From assembly GCA_022841325.1 (NCBI GenBank), contig JALHRS010000018.1:1-64000 (forward strand): a stretch of 64,000 nt of DNA, given 5' to 3'. Positions 26,531 to 36,328 of the stretch are shown here, piece after piece (position 1 is the first letter of the stretch; the number at the start of each line of letters is the position of its first letter). The notes below the pieces were generated by a model. It did not search any database, was not told where the DNA came from, and was given only the letters and a program-made list of their open reading frames with translations. Made by a program: the position numbers and the translations under genes. The DNA is from Lysobacterales bacterium. GTDB lineage: Bacteria; Pseudomonadota; Gammaproteobacteria; Xanthomonadales; SZUA-5.

Positions 26531-29500
26531 ATGCGCAAGCCCTTTGTCACTCTCATGCTGCTGCTGGCGGTGGGCGGCGTCAGCGCCGCCTCGCCGCCCT
26601 CGGCCGCGCTGCCGGCGCCACCTCCAGGGCACGGTCTGGACTATGCCGCGCTGGATCAGGCCAAGCTCGCCAACGAGGACGCCGCCGCCGAGAGTGCTGG
26701 ACAGCCGCTGCGCTACGCGGTCGCCCATCGGGTCAAGGATGTCAGCATCAGCGCCAAGACCAGCGCGGGCGGCTACTGGACCAGTCTGGCCGACGGTCGC
26801 TTGCTGTGGCAGTTGCCGATCCGGGCCGAGGGTGCCAGCAATATCGACCTCGGCTTCTCCCGCTGGTTCCTGCCCCAGGGTGCCGAAATCTGGTTCAGCG
26901 ACGCCAAGCGCTCGGTGGTCCATGGGCCCTACACCGACACCCACAATCCGCGCAGCGGCGGCCTCAGCCTGCCGATGGTACCTGGCACCGAAGCCCTGCT
27001 GGAACTGGTGATTCCCGCCAACAAGCGCCATCTGGTCGATCTCGAACTGGCCTATGTCAGTCATGGCTACCGCAATCTCGACGGTATCGGCGCCAACAAG
27101 TCCGGCAGCTGCAACGTCGATACCATCTGCCCGCAGGGCGACGCCTGGCGCGATCAGATCCGCTCGGTGGGCCGCTACACCTTCAACAGCGGCGGCAGCA
27201 GCCTGCTCTGCACCGGTCAGCTGGTGAACCGCAGCAACGGTGATCGCGATCCGCTGTTCCTGACCGCCAATCACTGCCTGTCCAGCGGCACCGCCGCAGC
27301 AACCGTCGTGGTCTACTGGAAGTACGAGAGTCCGAGCTGTCGCACCGTCGGCAGCGGCGCCAATGGTACCTCGCTGCCGCTGTCGACTGCGGCCGCGAAC
27401 CAGAGCGGCGCCACCCTGCTGGCCACCCATTCCCCGTCCGACATGACCCTGCTGCGTTTGAGCACGGCGCCACCGGCGGCGGCAGACGCCTACTGGTCGG
27501 GCTGGGACCGACGGGATCTGGCACCGGCCTCGGCGGTCGCCATCCATCACCCGCAGGGTCACGAGAAGCGCATCAGTTTCGAGAACGATCCGCTCAGCAT
27601 CAGCGACTACGAGCCGACGCCGCGCGGCGATGCCACCACCCATCTGAAGGTCCTTGACTGGGATGTCGGCACCACCGAAGGCGGATCCTCCGGCAGCGCC
27701 ATCTGGAATGCCGACAAGCGCATCGTCGGCACGCTGCACGGCGGCTTTGCCGCCTGCGGCAACAACGATGCCGACTACTATGGTCGTCTGTTCAAGTCCT
27801 GGGCGGGCGGCGGCAGCGCCGCCACCCGACTGTCGGATCATCTGGATCCGGCCGCCGCGGCTCCGCAGACCCTGGACGGAACCGGTCTGTGCAATGCGCC
27901 GGTGGTCAACCTGACCAGCAATGCCGACCCGGTCATTGCCGGCAGCGATGTGCTCTACACCGCGACCGCCACTGGCGGCAGCGGCGGTTACAGCTACACC
28001 TGGGACATCGACGGTGACGGCGTCAGCGACAAGACCACCACCGGCAACACGCTCAGCGCCCGCTACAACCGCGAGACCCAGTTCAATGCCAGCGTGCTGG
28101 TGCGTGACAGCGCCGGCTGCGAGACCACCCGGCAGATCGCCATCAGCGTCATCGGCCATCGGGTCCGCCCCGAGGCCCCGCTCGGCCCGCCGGTGGAGGT
28201 CTGCGGCGACGGCGACAGCACCATCGAGCCCGGTGAACGCTGGCGTCTGGACACCACGCTGCTCAATGCCGGCGAGCGCGCCACCGCAGCCGAGGCCTAC
28301 AGTGTCTTCACCAAGAGCAGTGCCGACAGCATCGGCGCCGCGCCACGTGACAGCTTCGGTTATGCCGTCACCGACAGCAGCCAGGGCGGACAGTGTGCCT
28401 ATCAGTACATCGACATCACCAGCCAGGTAGCGCCGCTGGCGCTGACCCCGGCAGGCACGGTTTCAGCCAATGACGACGGCCGCACCGGCGTGCTCGACCT
28501 GTCCCCGGTCAACGGCAGTTTCGACTTCTACGGCAGCACCATCACCAAGCTGGTGATGAGCACCAATGGCTATATCGGCACCACCGCGGCGACCACCGGT
28601 GGCGATTTCAACAACCTCTGCGGCCCGATACCCACCACCGACAACAACGGCAAGCGCCTGCAGGTGCTGCACGACGACCTGGTGGCCGGCAGCTTGCGCT
28701 GGGCGTCATTCGCTCAGTGTCCGCGCCCGTCCGAGGTCGGTACGCCCAATCAACGCTGCCTGGTGTTCCAGTGGAACAATGTCGGGCTCTATGCGGGTTC
28801 CGGGGCCACCCCTGATGGCGATTTCGACTTCCAGGCCGTGGTTTATCCGCAGACCTGGCAGATCGTCTACCAGTACCGCAATTCCATCCCCGGCAATGGC
28901 GACGGCGCCACCGTCGGCATCCTCGACCCGGATACCAGCGGCCGTCAGCTGACTTCCAGCTGCAACCAGCCCCAGGTCACCCCGCTGCGGGCGGTGTGTT
29001 TCTATCACCCGCAGAATCTGCCGCCGCCGACAGCTGATCTGGCCAAGCTCCGTCTGGAGAATGCGCTGGTCAACGTCGGCAACCTGCAGCCGGGCGGCAC
29101 CAGGGCGGTGTCGGCCTTCTTTGCGCTGGATCCGACTGCCGCCTGCGGCAGCCGCTATCGCATTGGCCTCGCCGGCACGGCGGATGCGAATTCGGGCAAT
29201 TTCCTCACCAGTACCCGTGAGTTCCTGATCGGATCGGCCGGCAATTGCAACATCAGCACCAGCTGCGCGCTGAGCCTGCCGCCTGCCGTCAATCTGCGCC
29301 CCGGCGTGTTCTTCAATCCGGTCCGCGCCGGCAATGGCCTGGTCTCGCACGTGGTGCCGGTCAGCGGCGAGTTGCCGGTGTTCTTTGCGGCCTGGTACAC
29401 CGGCGGCCGTGACCGCCAGTCCACCTGGTACATCGTCCAGGGCCGGGTCCAGGACAACCAGGTGGTGGCACCGATCCTGCGGGTGACCCGCGACATGGCT

Positions 29501-30046
29501 GCAACCACCTTCACGGTCCGTCGCGAGGCCGTCGGCACGGCCACGATCCAGTTCATTTCCTCCGAAAAGATGCTGTTCAGCTATTTCCTGAGTGCCACCC
29601 CCGAGGGTGGTACCGAGGTGCTGACGCACGGCTTCCAGGGTCTGGCGAGCAGCACGCCCAACCGCACCGGCACCTGGTTCTATTCGCAGGAAGACGGCTG
29701 GGGCCAGACCTACGACAGCTATGTCAGCGCCAGTGTGGCCCGCGAGTTCATCACCTCGTACCTGTACGACAACAACGGTCAGCCACGTTGGGTACTGACC
29801 GATGCAGCGGCTGACGCCACTGGCAATCTGGCGACCAGGGCTTTCAAGGTGCATTGCCCGAGTTGCGGCTGGATTGACTTCTTCGACTCCGAGACCGCCG
29901 CCGGCACCATGCGTCGCAGCTTCGTGGCTCCGAATTCCGGCACGCTCAGCACCAATTTCCTGTTCACCCCGCCGGTACCCGGAAGCTGGGTCCGCACCGA
30001 CATCCCGATCTCGCTGCTGACCCCGGTGCAGCCGGAGCAGCCGTGA
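26531..30046 (+). CDS. Secreted trypsin-like/lysyl endopeptidase-type serine protease with PKD domain and C-terminal W-modules
   Basis: FLTANHC (His), DMTLLRL (Asp), TTEGGSSGSAIW (Ser); TWDIDGDGVSDKTTTG PKD; start reassigned to ATG 26531. Confidence 0.88.
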   Translation: MRKPFVTLMLLLAVGGVSAASPPSAALPAPPPGHGLDYAALDQAKLANEDAAAESAGQPLRYAVAHRVKDVSISAKTSAGGYWTSLADGRLLWQLPIRAEGASNIDLGFSRWFLPQGAEIWFSDAKRSVVHGPYTDTHNPRSGGLSLPMVPGTEALLELVIPANKRHLVDLELAYVSHGYRNLDGIGANKSGSCNVDTICPQGDAWRDQIRSVGRYTFNSGGSSLLCTGQLVNRSNGDRDPLFLTANHCLSSGTAAATVVVYWKYESPSCRTVGSGANGTSLPLSTAAANQSGATLLATHSPSDMTLLRLSTAPPAAADAYWSGWDRRDLAPASAVAIHHPQGHEKRISFENDPLSISDYEPTPRGDATTHLKVLDWDVGTTEGGSSGSAIWNADKRIVGTLHGGFAACGNNDADYYGRLFKSWAGGGSAATRLSDHLDPAAAAPQTLDGTGLCNAPVVNLTSNADPVIAGSDVLYTATATGGSGGYSYTWDIDGDGVSDKTTTGNTLSARYNRETQFNASVLVRDSAGCETTRQIAISVIGHRVRPEAPLGPPVEVCGDGDSTIEPGERWRLDTTLLNAGERATAAEAYSVFTKSSADSIGAAPRDSFGYAVTDSSQGGQCAYQYIDITSQVAPLALTPAGTVSANDDGRTGVLDLSPVNGSFDFYGSTITKLVMSTNGYIGTTAATTGGDFNNLCGPIPTTDNNGKRLQVLHDDLVAGSLRWASFAQCPRPSEVGTPNQRCLVFQWNNVGLYAGSGATPDGDFDFQAVVYPQTWQIVYQYRNSIPGNGDGATVGILDPDTSGRQLTSSCNQPQVTPLRAVCFYHPQNLPPPTADLAKLRLENALVNVGNLQPGGTRAVSAFFALDPTAACGSRYRIGLAGTADANSGNFLTSTREFLIGSAGNCNISTSCALSLPPAVNLRPGVFFNPVRAGNGLVSHVVPVSGELPVFFAAWYTGGRDRQSTWYIVQGRVQDNQVVAPILRVTRDMAATTFTVRREAVGTATIQFISSEKMLFSYFLSATPEGGTEVLTHGFQGLASSTPNRTGTWFYSQEDGWGQTYDSYVSASVAREFITSYLYDNNGQPRWVLTDAAADATGNLATRAFKVHCPSCGWIDFFDSETAAGTMRRSFVAPNSGTLSTNFLFTPPVPGSWVRTDIPISLLTPVQPEQP

Positions 30047-30227
30047 TCCGGCCTGGCGACGATCCTGTCCTGGGGCAGGTCGTGGCCAGCAGCCGGACGC
30101 AGAGAACGCAAAGGAAGAGCAGAGAGAACGCGAAGAAGAGCGATCAGATCTTCGAGGTACTCTGAGACGACCACCATCGCGGGCCGCCGAATCTGGTCGG
30201 CCCGATTCGGAAGGCAGACCCCGTGTA

Positions 30228-30400
30228 GGCGTCATTGCGAGCCACCTGTTTCGGCCCGACACGCGCACGGGCCATGAACCCCCGGCGTCATTGCGACCCC
30301 GGACTTGATCCGGGGGAAGCAATCCAGACGCACAACCGCAGAAGCACTGGATTGCTTCGTCCCGCCACGCTGCGCTCCTCGCAATGACGCATCAACAACT
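30228..30400. repeat. Family B repeat cluster
   Basis: cgtcattgcgaccccggacttgatccgggggaagcaatccag ... ctggattgcttcgtcccgccacgctgcgctcctcgcaatgacgc. Confidence 0.8.
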
Positions 30401-30488
30401 GACAAGACAGTTCATGGAAAGCGCTCGCAAGGCTTGTTCCGCGAAGCCGCAGAGGCCAGACTGTAGTTGACGCCTAGGGGGGAAACGG

Positions 30489-30971
30489 ATGGCCATTGAA
30501 GAACTGATCCTGGTGCGACACGCCGATGCCGAGCGTGATGCGCCGAGCAGGAAGGATATCGATCGCGCCTTGTCGACGCTGGGCGTCAGTCAGTCCGAAG
30601 CGGCTGCCGACTGGCTGATCGAACATCAGGAAAATCCGGTCAAGGTGCTGTGTTCGCCGGCCACGCGCGCCAGGCAGACGCTAGCGGCGTTTCGCGCCAG
30701 GGTGCCTGATCTGACGGTGGTCGACGAACCAGGCATCTACGAGGCCACGCCGGGCGAGCTGATCAGCATCATCGACCGCCATCGCCCGATCTCCTCGTTG
30801 ATGGTCGTCGGCCACAACCCCGGGCTGGAGACACTGATGACCCTGCTGGCCGACGGTCGCAGCACCGATGGTCGCGGCATGCCGACGGCATCGATCGTGC
30901 GACTGCGCCTGCCGGCAGGCAAGGCGCTGGAACCCGGATGCGCCGAGCTGATCGATTTCTGGTGGCCCTGA
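30489..30971 (+). CDS. SixA-like histidine phosphatase
   Basis: ILVRHADAERDAPSRKDIDRALSTLG; VVGHNPGLETLM. Confidence 0.92.
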   Translation: MAIEELILVRHADAERDAPSRKDIDRALSTLGVSQSEAAADWLIEHQENPVKVLCSPATRARQTLAAFRARVPDLTVVDEPGIYEATPGELISIIDRHRPISSLMVVGHNPGLETLMTLLADGRSTDGRGMPTASIVRLRLPAGKALEPGCAELIDFWWP

Positions 30972-30996
30972 GTTACTGACTGACAGGCGCAGGCCG

Positions 30997-31701
30997 GTGC
31001 TGCGACTGCCGGATCTGGCGCTGAGGCTACCGAGCTTGTCGCGTATGCCTGAAATTGGCGCCTTGATTGGCCGCTGTGCCGCGGTGAGTATCGCCGGGCT
31101 GTGCCTGCAGGCACCGCTGCAATCCGCGGAGCCCGCACAGACCGGGCTCGAAGCGGCAGAGCCGCAGCGCTTCCTGCTCGACCCGGAAAATACCCATGTC
31201 GGATTCGACATCGTCGCCATGTGGATCCTGCGACGGCGCGGCGAATTCACAGACGTCGAGGGCTCCATGACTGTTGCCCCTGATCGTGGCAGCGCAGTGA
31301 TCGAGGTGCGTATCCGGGTGGCCAGCGTGGACATGCCGAACCGCGATCACACCGAATTGCTGCTGTCGCCGGAGTTCTTCGACGCCACGCAGCACCCCTG
31401 GATCGAATTCCGCTCGGATCGCTTCGTCCCAGGCCAGGGCCGCTGGCTGGACCTGCCCGGCACCCTGCAGGTGCGCGGGATCAGCCAGCGGGTCAGGTTC
31501 TCGGCTCAGACCAGTCGCTGTACGCTGGAGCCCGGGCAACGCTGTGAGGTCGAGGTCGATGGCAGTTTGTCGAGATCGCAGTTCGGCATGACCGAGTATC
31601 GCCGCACGCTCGCAGACGAGGTTCATCTGCGCATCTTTGCCACCATGCGATCGGACCCGGTGCAGCTCGTGCCGGCGGTGCCCAACCCAGCCGACGACTA
31701 G
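30997..31701 (+). CDS. YceI-family protein
   Basis: ENTHVGFDIVAMWILRRRGEFTDVEGSMTV...HTELLLSPEFFDATQHPWIEFRS. Confidence 0.9.
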   Translation: MLRLPDLALRLPSLSRMPEIGALIGRCAAVSIAGLCLQAPLQSAEPAQTGLEAAEPQRFLLDPENTHVGFDIVAMWILRRRGEFTDVEGSMTVAPDRGSAVIEVRIRVASVDMPNRDHTELLLSPEFFDATQHPWIEFRSDRFVPGQGRWLDLPGTLQVRGISQRVRFSAQTSRCTLEPGQRCEVEVDGSLSRSQFGMTEYRRTLADEVHLRIFATMRSDPVQLVPAVPNPADD

Positions 31702-32465
31702 CCAAAATCACCCGAGGCTGCCATCAGGTCCATGCCGCACTGCAGTTCCCGTACCCAGTCGATGAAGCGGCGCACCGCGGCCTTGCCGCCGATCGGTCGG
31801 CCGTGCTGGGGCACGATCATGTCGATGTCCATGTCTGCCACCCGGTCGGCCCAGACGCGGCAGGCGCGATTGCCGGCCATGTAACGCCGATGGAAGCCCA
31901 GCATGCGCGGGATGTGGGCGTCGAAATCGGCCTCCTGCACCGGATCGAAGCGTTCCACCATCGAGGCGCCAAGATCACCGCTGAAAAGGATCCGGGAGAC
32001 CGGATCGTAGAACTGGAAATTGCCCACCGAGTGCAGGAAGTGCGCCGGCAACGCCTGTATCTCACAATCCCCCAGCGCGATGGCGCCACCGCGGTCGGGC
32101 AACAGCAGATAACGCCCGGGACCGCCGACGCCAAGCTCATGCGGCACGCTGTGCGGCACGAAGCGACCCCACAGACGCGAGCAGACGATGGTGGCGTTGG
32201 TGTACATCAGCCAGCGATCGGCCGACCCGATCACGTCAGGATCCTGATGCGAGGCCAGTATCCAGCTCAGCTCCTTCAATGGCACATAGCGGCCCACGGC
32301 CATCGACACCGGCGTGAACAGCAGCGCACCACCGGGGTCGATCAGGGCGGAATGCTGCCCGTGCAGGATCAGGAACTGATTGGCCTGCACACCGTCTTCT
32401 CCGTGCACCAGGTCGTTGAAGGCAATGCACCGATGCTGCCCGGAATGAAAGAGTTCAGTCGCCAT
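31698..32465 (-). CDS. MBL-fold (ODP/flavodiiron-like) metallo-hydrolase
   Basis: QFLILHGQHSALIDPGGALLF; ASHQDPDVIGS; HFLHSVGNFQFYDPVSRILFSGDLGAS. Confidence 0.88.
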   Translation of the reverse strand: MATELFHSGQHRCIAFNDLVHGEDGVQANQFLILHGQHSALIDPGGALLFTPVSMAVGRYVPLKELSWILASHQDPDVIGSADRWLMYTNATIVCSRLWGRFVPHSVPHELGVGGPGRYLLLPDRGGAIALGDCEIQALPAHFLHSVGNFQFYDPVSRILFSGDLGASMVERFDPVQEADFDAHIPRMLGFHRRYMAGNRACRVWADRVADMDIDMIVPQHGRPIGGKAAVRRFIDWVRELQCGMDLMAASGDFG

Positions 32466-32761
32466 GGACCCGCCATCGTCGCCGTCAACGTGATGCACGC
32501 TAGTTCTGCAAGCACACTGGCAGCTTGATTCCGGTCAATCGCTGGGCCCCGGTTGCAGGCCTGCGGGCGGGTGTGCCCGCTGAACAGCATCATTCCCGCC
32601 GCCGCGACCGGAAATGAGCCTGGCCGCGCACAGTTGCCGTAGCGGCCGCTCGACCAGCCTCGCGGCCAGCTTTCCACGGCGCCAAGCAGGGCTTTCCACC
32701 GACCCCGCTGTTGTTCTACGATAGTCGTCGTACTTGGATGTCCGGAATGAGGAATGCCCAG

Positions 32762-34582
32762 ATGAAGCAGATCCTGCTGGCTGTCGCATGGTCAGTGCTG
32801 ACGCTCGATTCGGCCGTCGCCTGCGAGCTGCACGAACAACAGGGCAAGGTGCTGGCTGCTACGGCTGCCTCAGCTGCCAAGGAGGGCGCCAGCTATTGGG
32901 TGGGCCCAGGCGTCAGCGGCGCCTGGTTTGATCCTGCCCGCAACGGCGAGGGCGTGATCCTGCAGGTGCTGCCGAGTGGCCGGGCCCTGGCGATCTGGTT
33001 CACCTATCCGCCGGCAGGTGAGAGCGGCGACCAGGCCTGGATGATCGCCCAGGACGGCAAGATCGACGGCGACCGCATCCGCTTCACCCAGGTTTATCGG
33101 CCGATCGGTGGGCGCTTCGGCGCGGCCTTCGATCCGGCGTCGGTGAACCTGCAGAACTGGGGCACACTGGAGTTGGTCTTCGATCATTGCAATGCGCACA
33201 CGCTGAGCTGGAGCGGGCCGCCGGAATTCGGCAGCGGCTCGCGGGCGATGACCCGGCTGTCGACGCTGGACGAGGTCGATTGTGCGGGTGGACGCAGGCT
33301 CACGGCCCAGGGCGCACGCGCCGCCACCGGTCTGCGCTCCCGCAGTGGCACCTGGTATGTGCCGGAGCGCTCGGGTGAGGGCTGGGTGGTCGAGGAACTG
33401 CCCGACGGCCGCAGCATCGTCTACTGGTTCACCTTCACCCCCGACGGTCAGCAGGCCTGGACCATCGGCAGCGGCGTGCGCGACGGCAATCGCCTGCAGA
33501 TCGCCGACAACCGCATCACCCGGGGCACCCGATTTGGCGCCGGCTTCAATGCGGCCCAGGTGGAACTGCTGCCCTGGGGCACGCTGGACATCGATTTCGC
33601 GCAGTGCGGGCAGGCGACGTTGAGCTATGCCGCCAGCCTGCCCGGCTACGGCAACGCCACGCGCGCGCCGGTGCGCCTCAGCCGTATCGCCGGGGCGCCG
33701 TGCCTGGATGCGATGCCGGCAGCGGTCTCAGGTTTGAGCTGGGTCGAGCGCGCCGCCACACCGGCCAGTGCGCAATCGGAACTGGCGGTCACCACCCTGG
33801 ATGGCGCCCTCTACGCACTCGGTGGCTTCGGTGCGCCGCGGGCCTTTCGCCGCTACGACCGCAACAGCAACAGCTGGAGCAGCCTGCCGGATCTGCCAGC
33901 CGGCCGCGATCATCTCGCCAGTTTTGCCATCGACGGCGGCATCTACATGGTCGGCGGCAGTCCCAACGGCAGCGGTGATCAGAGCGTGGCCGGCTTTCGC
34001 TTCGATCTGGCGTCCGGGCAATGGGCATCGCGCCCAGAACTGGAATGGATGTATGCCAACCATGCGGCGCTGGCCCATGGCCACGCCTATATCGGCAGCA
34101 GCGACGGCAGCCTGCAGCAGTTTGACCCGGCGCATCGGCGCGCACGCCGTCAGTTCAACCCGAACCCCGAAGAGCGCGATCACGCCCAGGTCGTGAGTTT
34201 TCTCGACGAGATCTGGGTGATCAGCGGGCGCACCCCGGAGCGGGCCACGGTGGCCATCTACGATCCGGTCTCCGAGCAGTGGCGCAGCGGACCACGCATC
34301 GCCCGCGGCCGCGGCGGCTTCGCCGCAGCCGTGGTCGGCCAGCGCATCGTCATTGCCGGCGGCGAAGTGCTGACCGGGGGCTTTTTCGTGGAACCCAGCA
34401 GCGAGATCTACAACGCCGGCGCCCTGAGCTGGCAGCCCGGCCCGGATCTGCCAGTGCCGGTGCACGGCGTGGCCGGCGGCGCCATCGACGGCCGCTTCAT
34501 TGTGGTCAGCGGCTCCACTGCCCCCGGCCTGACCACCGGTGCCACCGGCCGCGTGTTCGAGTTGGCGTTGCCGGATTCCTGA
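32762..34582 (+). CDS. Exported protein: two W-modules plus Kelch beta-propeller
   Basis: Signal peptide MKQILLAVAWSVLTLDSAVA; GAWFDPARNGEGVIL, GTWYVPERSGEGWVV; Kelch (LYALGGFGAPRAFRRYDRNSNSWSSLPDLPAGRD). Confidence 0.85.
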   Translation: MKQILLAVAWSVLTLDSAVACELHEQQGKVLAATAASAAKEGASYWVGPGVSGAWFDPARNGEGVILQVLPSGRALAIWFTYPPAGESGDQAWMIAQDGKIDGDRIRFTQVYRPIGGRFGAAFDPASVNLQNWGTLELVFDHCNAHTLSWSGPPEFGSGSRAMTRLSTLDEVDCAGGRRLTAQGARAATGLRSRSGTWYVPERSGEGWVVEELPDGRSIVYWFTFTPDGQQAWTIGSGVRDGNRLQIADNRITRGTRFGAGFNAAQVELLPWGTLDIDFAQCGQATLSYAASLPGYGNATRAPVRLSRIAGAPCLDAMPAAVSGLSWVERAATPASAQSELAVTTLDGALYALGGFGAPRAFRRYDRNSNSWSSLPDLPAGRDHLASFAIDGGIYMVGGSPNGSGDQSVAGFRFDLASGQWASRPELEWMYANHAALAHGHAYIGSSDGSLQQFDPAHRRARRQFNPNPEERDHAQVVSFLDEIWVISGRTPERATVAIYDPVSEQWRSGPRIARGRGGFAAAVVGQRIVIAGGEVLTGGFFVEPSSEIYNAGALSWQPGPDLPVPVHGVAGGAIDGRFIVVSGSTAPGLTTGATGRVFELALPDS

Positions 34583-34612
34583 GCGCACCTTCACGCTAGA
34601 AGCGATCTTGTA

Positions 34613-35040
34613 TCGCGACGATCGCCCGCCCGGTTATCGCCAAAGTCGAAAACCCAGGCGATCGGCTGTCAGAAGCGGAACGCGGAGAACGCAGAGAGGC
34701 GCGGAGAACGCAGAGGAAGCCTTGATGGAGGGCGCCGCGCCGCGGCGCCGCTTTGTCGGGCGTGGAGATCAAGAGCGGCCGGGCAGGCGCGCGTCCCTCC
34801 TCAAAGCCACTCCGTGCTCGGTAGGAGCGAGCTTGCGCCGCGACCGATGCCCGTCCGGTTCTCGCCAGGACCGAAAACCCAGGCGATCTGCGTGGAGAAA
34901 GCGGAACGCGGAGAACGCAGAGAGGCGCGGAGAACGCAGAGGAAGCCTTGATGGAGGGCGCCGCGCAGCGGCGCCGCTTCGCTTCGCCCGGAGATCAAGA
35001 GCGGCCGCGCAGGCGCGCGGCCCTCCTCGAAGCCGCTCTG
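34613..35040. repeat. Tandem duplication (~2 x 200 bp) of a family C plus family A composite repeat
   Basis: gaaaacccaggcgatc...gcggaacgcggagaacgcagagaggcgcggagaacgcagaggaagccttgatggagggcgccgcg occurs twice (34648ff and 34879ff). Confidence 0.85.
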
Positions 35041-35389
35041 ATCCAGCAAGGTCGTTCATGGCCCGTGAGCAGTTTCGGGTCGAAACAGGTGGCTGGCAAT
35101 GACGCCGGAGGTTCACGGCCCGCAGCCAACACCGGCGCCAGCCAGACAGCTTGCAATGACTGCACCTCCTTGCACAGCAGCCAGCGAGACTTGAAGCAGG
35201 CCAATTCAAGCCGGCTCCTGCTTTCCTTCGCGTTCTCTCTGCTTTTCCTCTGCGTCCTCTGCGTCCTGCTTCTGGCAACCCACCGCCTCAATGCACGGTT
35301 TTCGCCGCAGCCTGCGGACCGCGGACTGCGGGCTGCGGACCGCGGACCGCCAGTCGCGAAGGGAGGTCGCTACTGCCCGGCGTGAGCTA

Positions 35390-36205
35390 TCAGAACGGCC
35401 ACAGGCGTGACCAGAAGCTGCGCTTGTCGGGATCGCCGACGCCGGTCAGCGAGGTATGGCTGGGTGCATTCAGTTCCAGCACGCGGCGGGTATCGGCAGC
35501 CAGTTCCGGTTGGCCGAGGGCCTCGTAGCCGTCGATCATCAGCGCCAGCGCGTCCGGCACCTGTTCGGCGCCCTGATAGTTCTCGATGATGTACTTGGCG
35601 CGATTGACCGCTCCGATATAGGCGGCACGGCGATAGTAGTAACGGGCCACCGTCAGCTCGTAGCTGGCCAGATCATTGCGCAGGAACACCATGCGCTGGC
35701 GGGCGTCGGCGGCGTAGCGGCTTTCCGGATAGCGCCGCAGCATCTCGCCGAAATCGTTGAAGGCCAGCCGCGCCGATTCGGTATCGCGATTGCCGGCCTG
35801 CGAGGGAATCAGGCGATCGATGTAGCTGCGGTTGCGGTCGAAATTGACCAGCCCGCGCAGGTAATAGGCGTAATCGATCTTCGGGTGCGCAGGGTAGGTC
35901 TTGATGAAGCGGTTGATGGTGCTGACGGCATCATCGTACTGGGCGCGCTTGTACTGGGCGAAAGCCAGATCCAGCTGCGCCTGTTCGGCGTAGTCGCCGA
36001 AGGGAAAGCGTGCGCTCAGGCGCTTGTAGTAGCGGATGGCGCGCTCGAAGTTGCCGTTGTCGAGCGAGGCCTTGGCCTCGGTGTAGAGCTGATCCACCGG
36101 CAAGGTCTCGGTTTCTCCCTTTTCCGCACCCTTGGAACAGGCGCCGAGCAGGCTCAGAATCAGGACGATCGACAGCGCACGGATTGCGGCGGACAGATTG
36201 GGCAC
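35390..36205 (-). CDS. bamD: Outer membrane assembly lipoprotein BamD
   Basis: Lipobox LLGACSKG; LYTEAKASLDNGNFERAIRYYKRLSARFPFGDYAEQAQLDLAFAQYK; divergent from rluD. Confidence 0.95.
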   Translation of the reverse strand: MPNLSAAIRALSIVLILSLLGACSKGAEKGETETLPVDQLYTEAKASLDNGNFERAIRYYKRLSARFPFGDYAEQAQLDLAFAQYKRAQYDDAVSTINRFIKTYPAHPKIDYAYYLRGLVNFDRNRSYIDRLIPSQAGNRDTESARLAFNDFGEMLRRYPESRYAADARQRMVFLRNDLASYELTVARYYYRRAAYIGAVNRAKYIIENYQGAEQVPDALALMIDGYEALGQPELAADTRRVLELNAPSHTSLTGVGDPDKRSFWSRLWPF

Positions 36206-36328
36206 GATGGAGAGATCCCGGCAAACAAGGGTGGCGATGATAGCCTACGCAGCCAAGTGTACTGCTCAAGCCGGGATGACCCCGGTTCAGGCGAGCTTGA
36301 TCTGCTCCTCCGGATGCCCGCATTTCTC

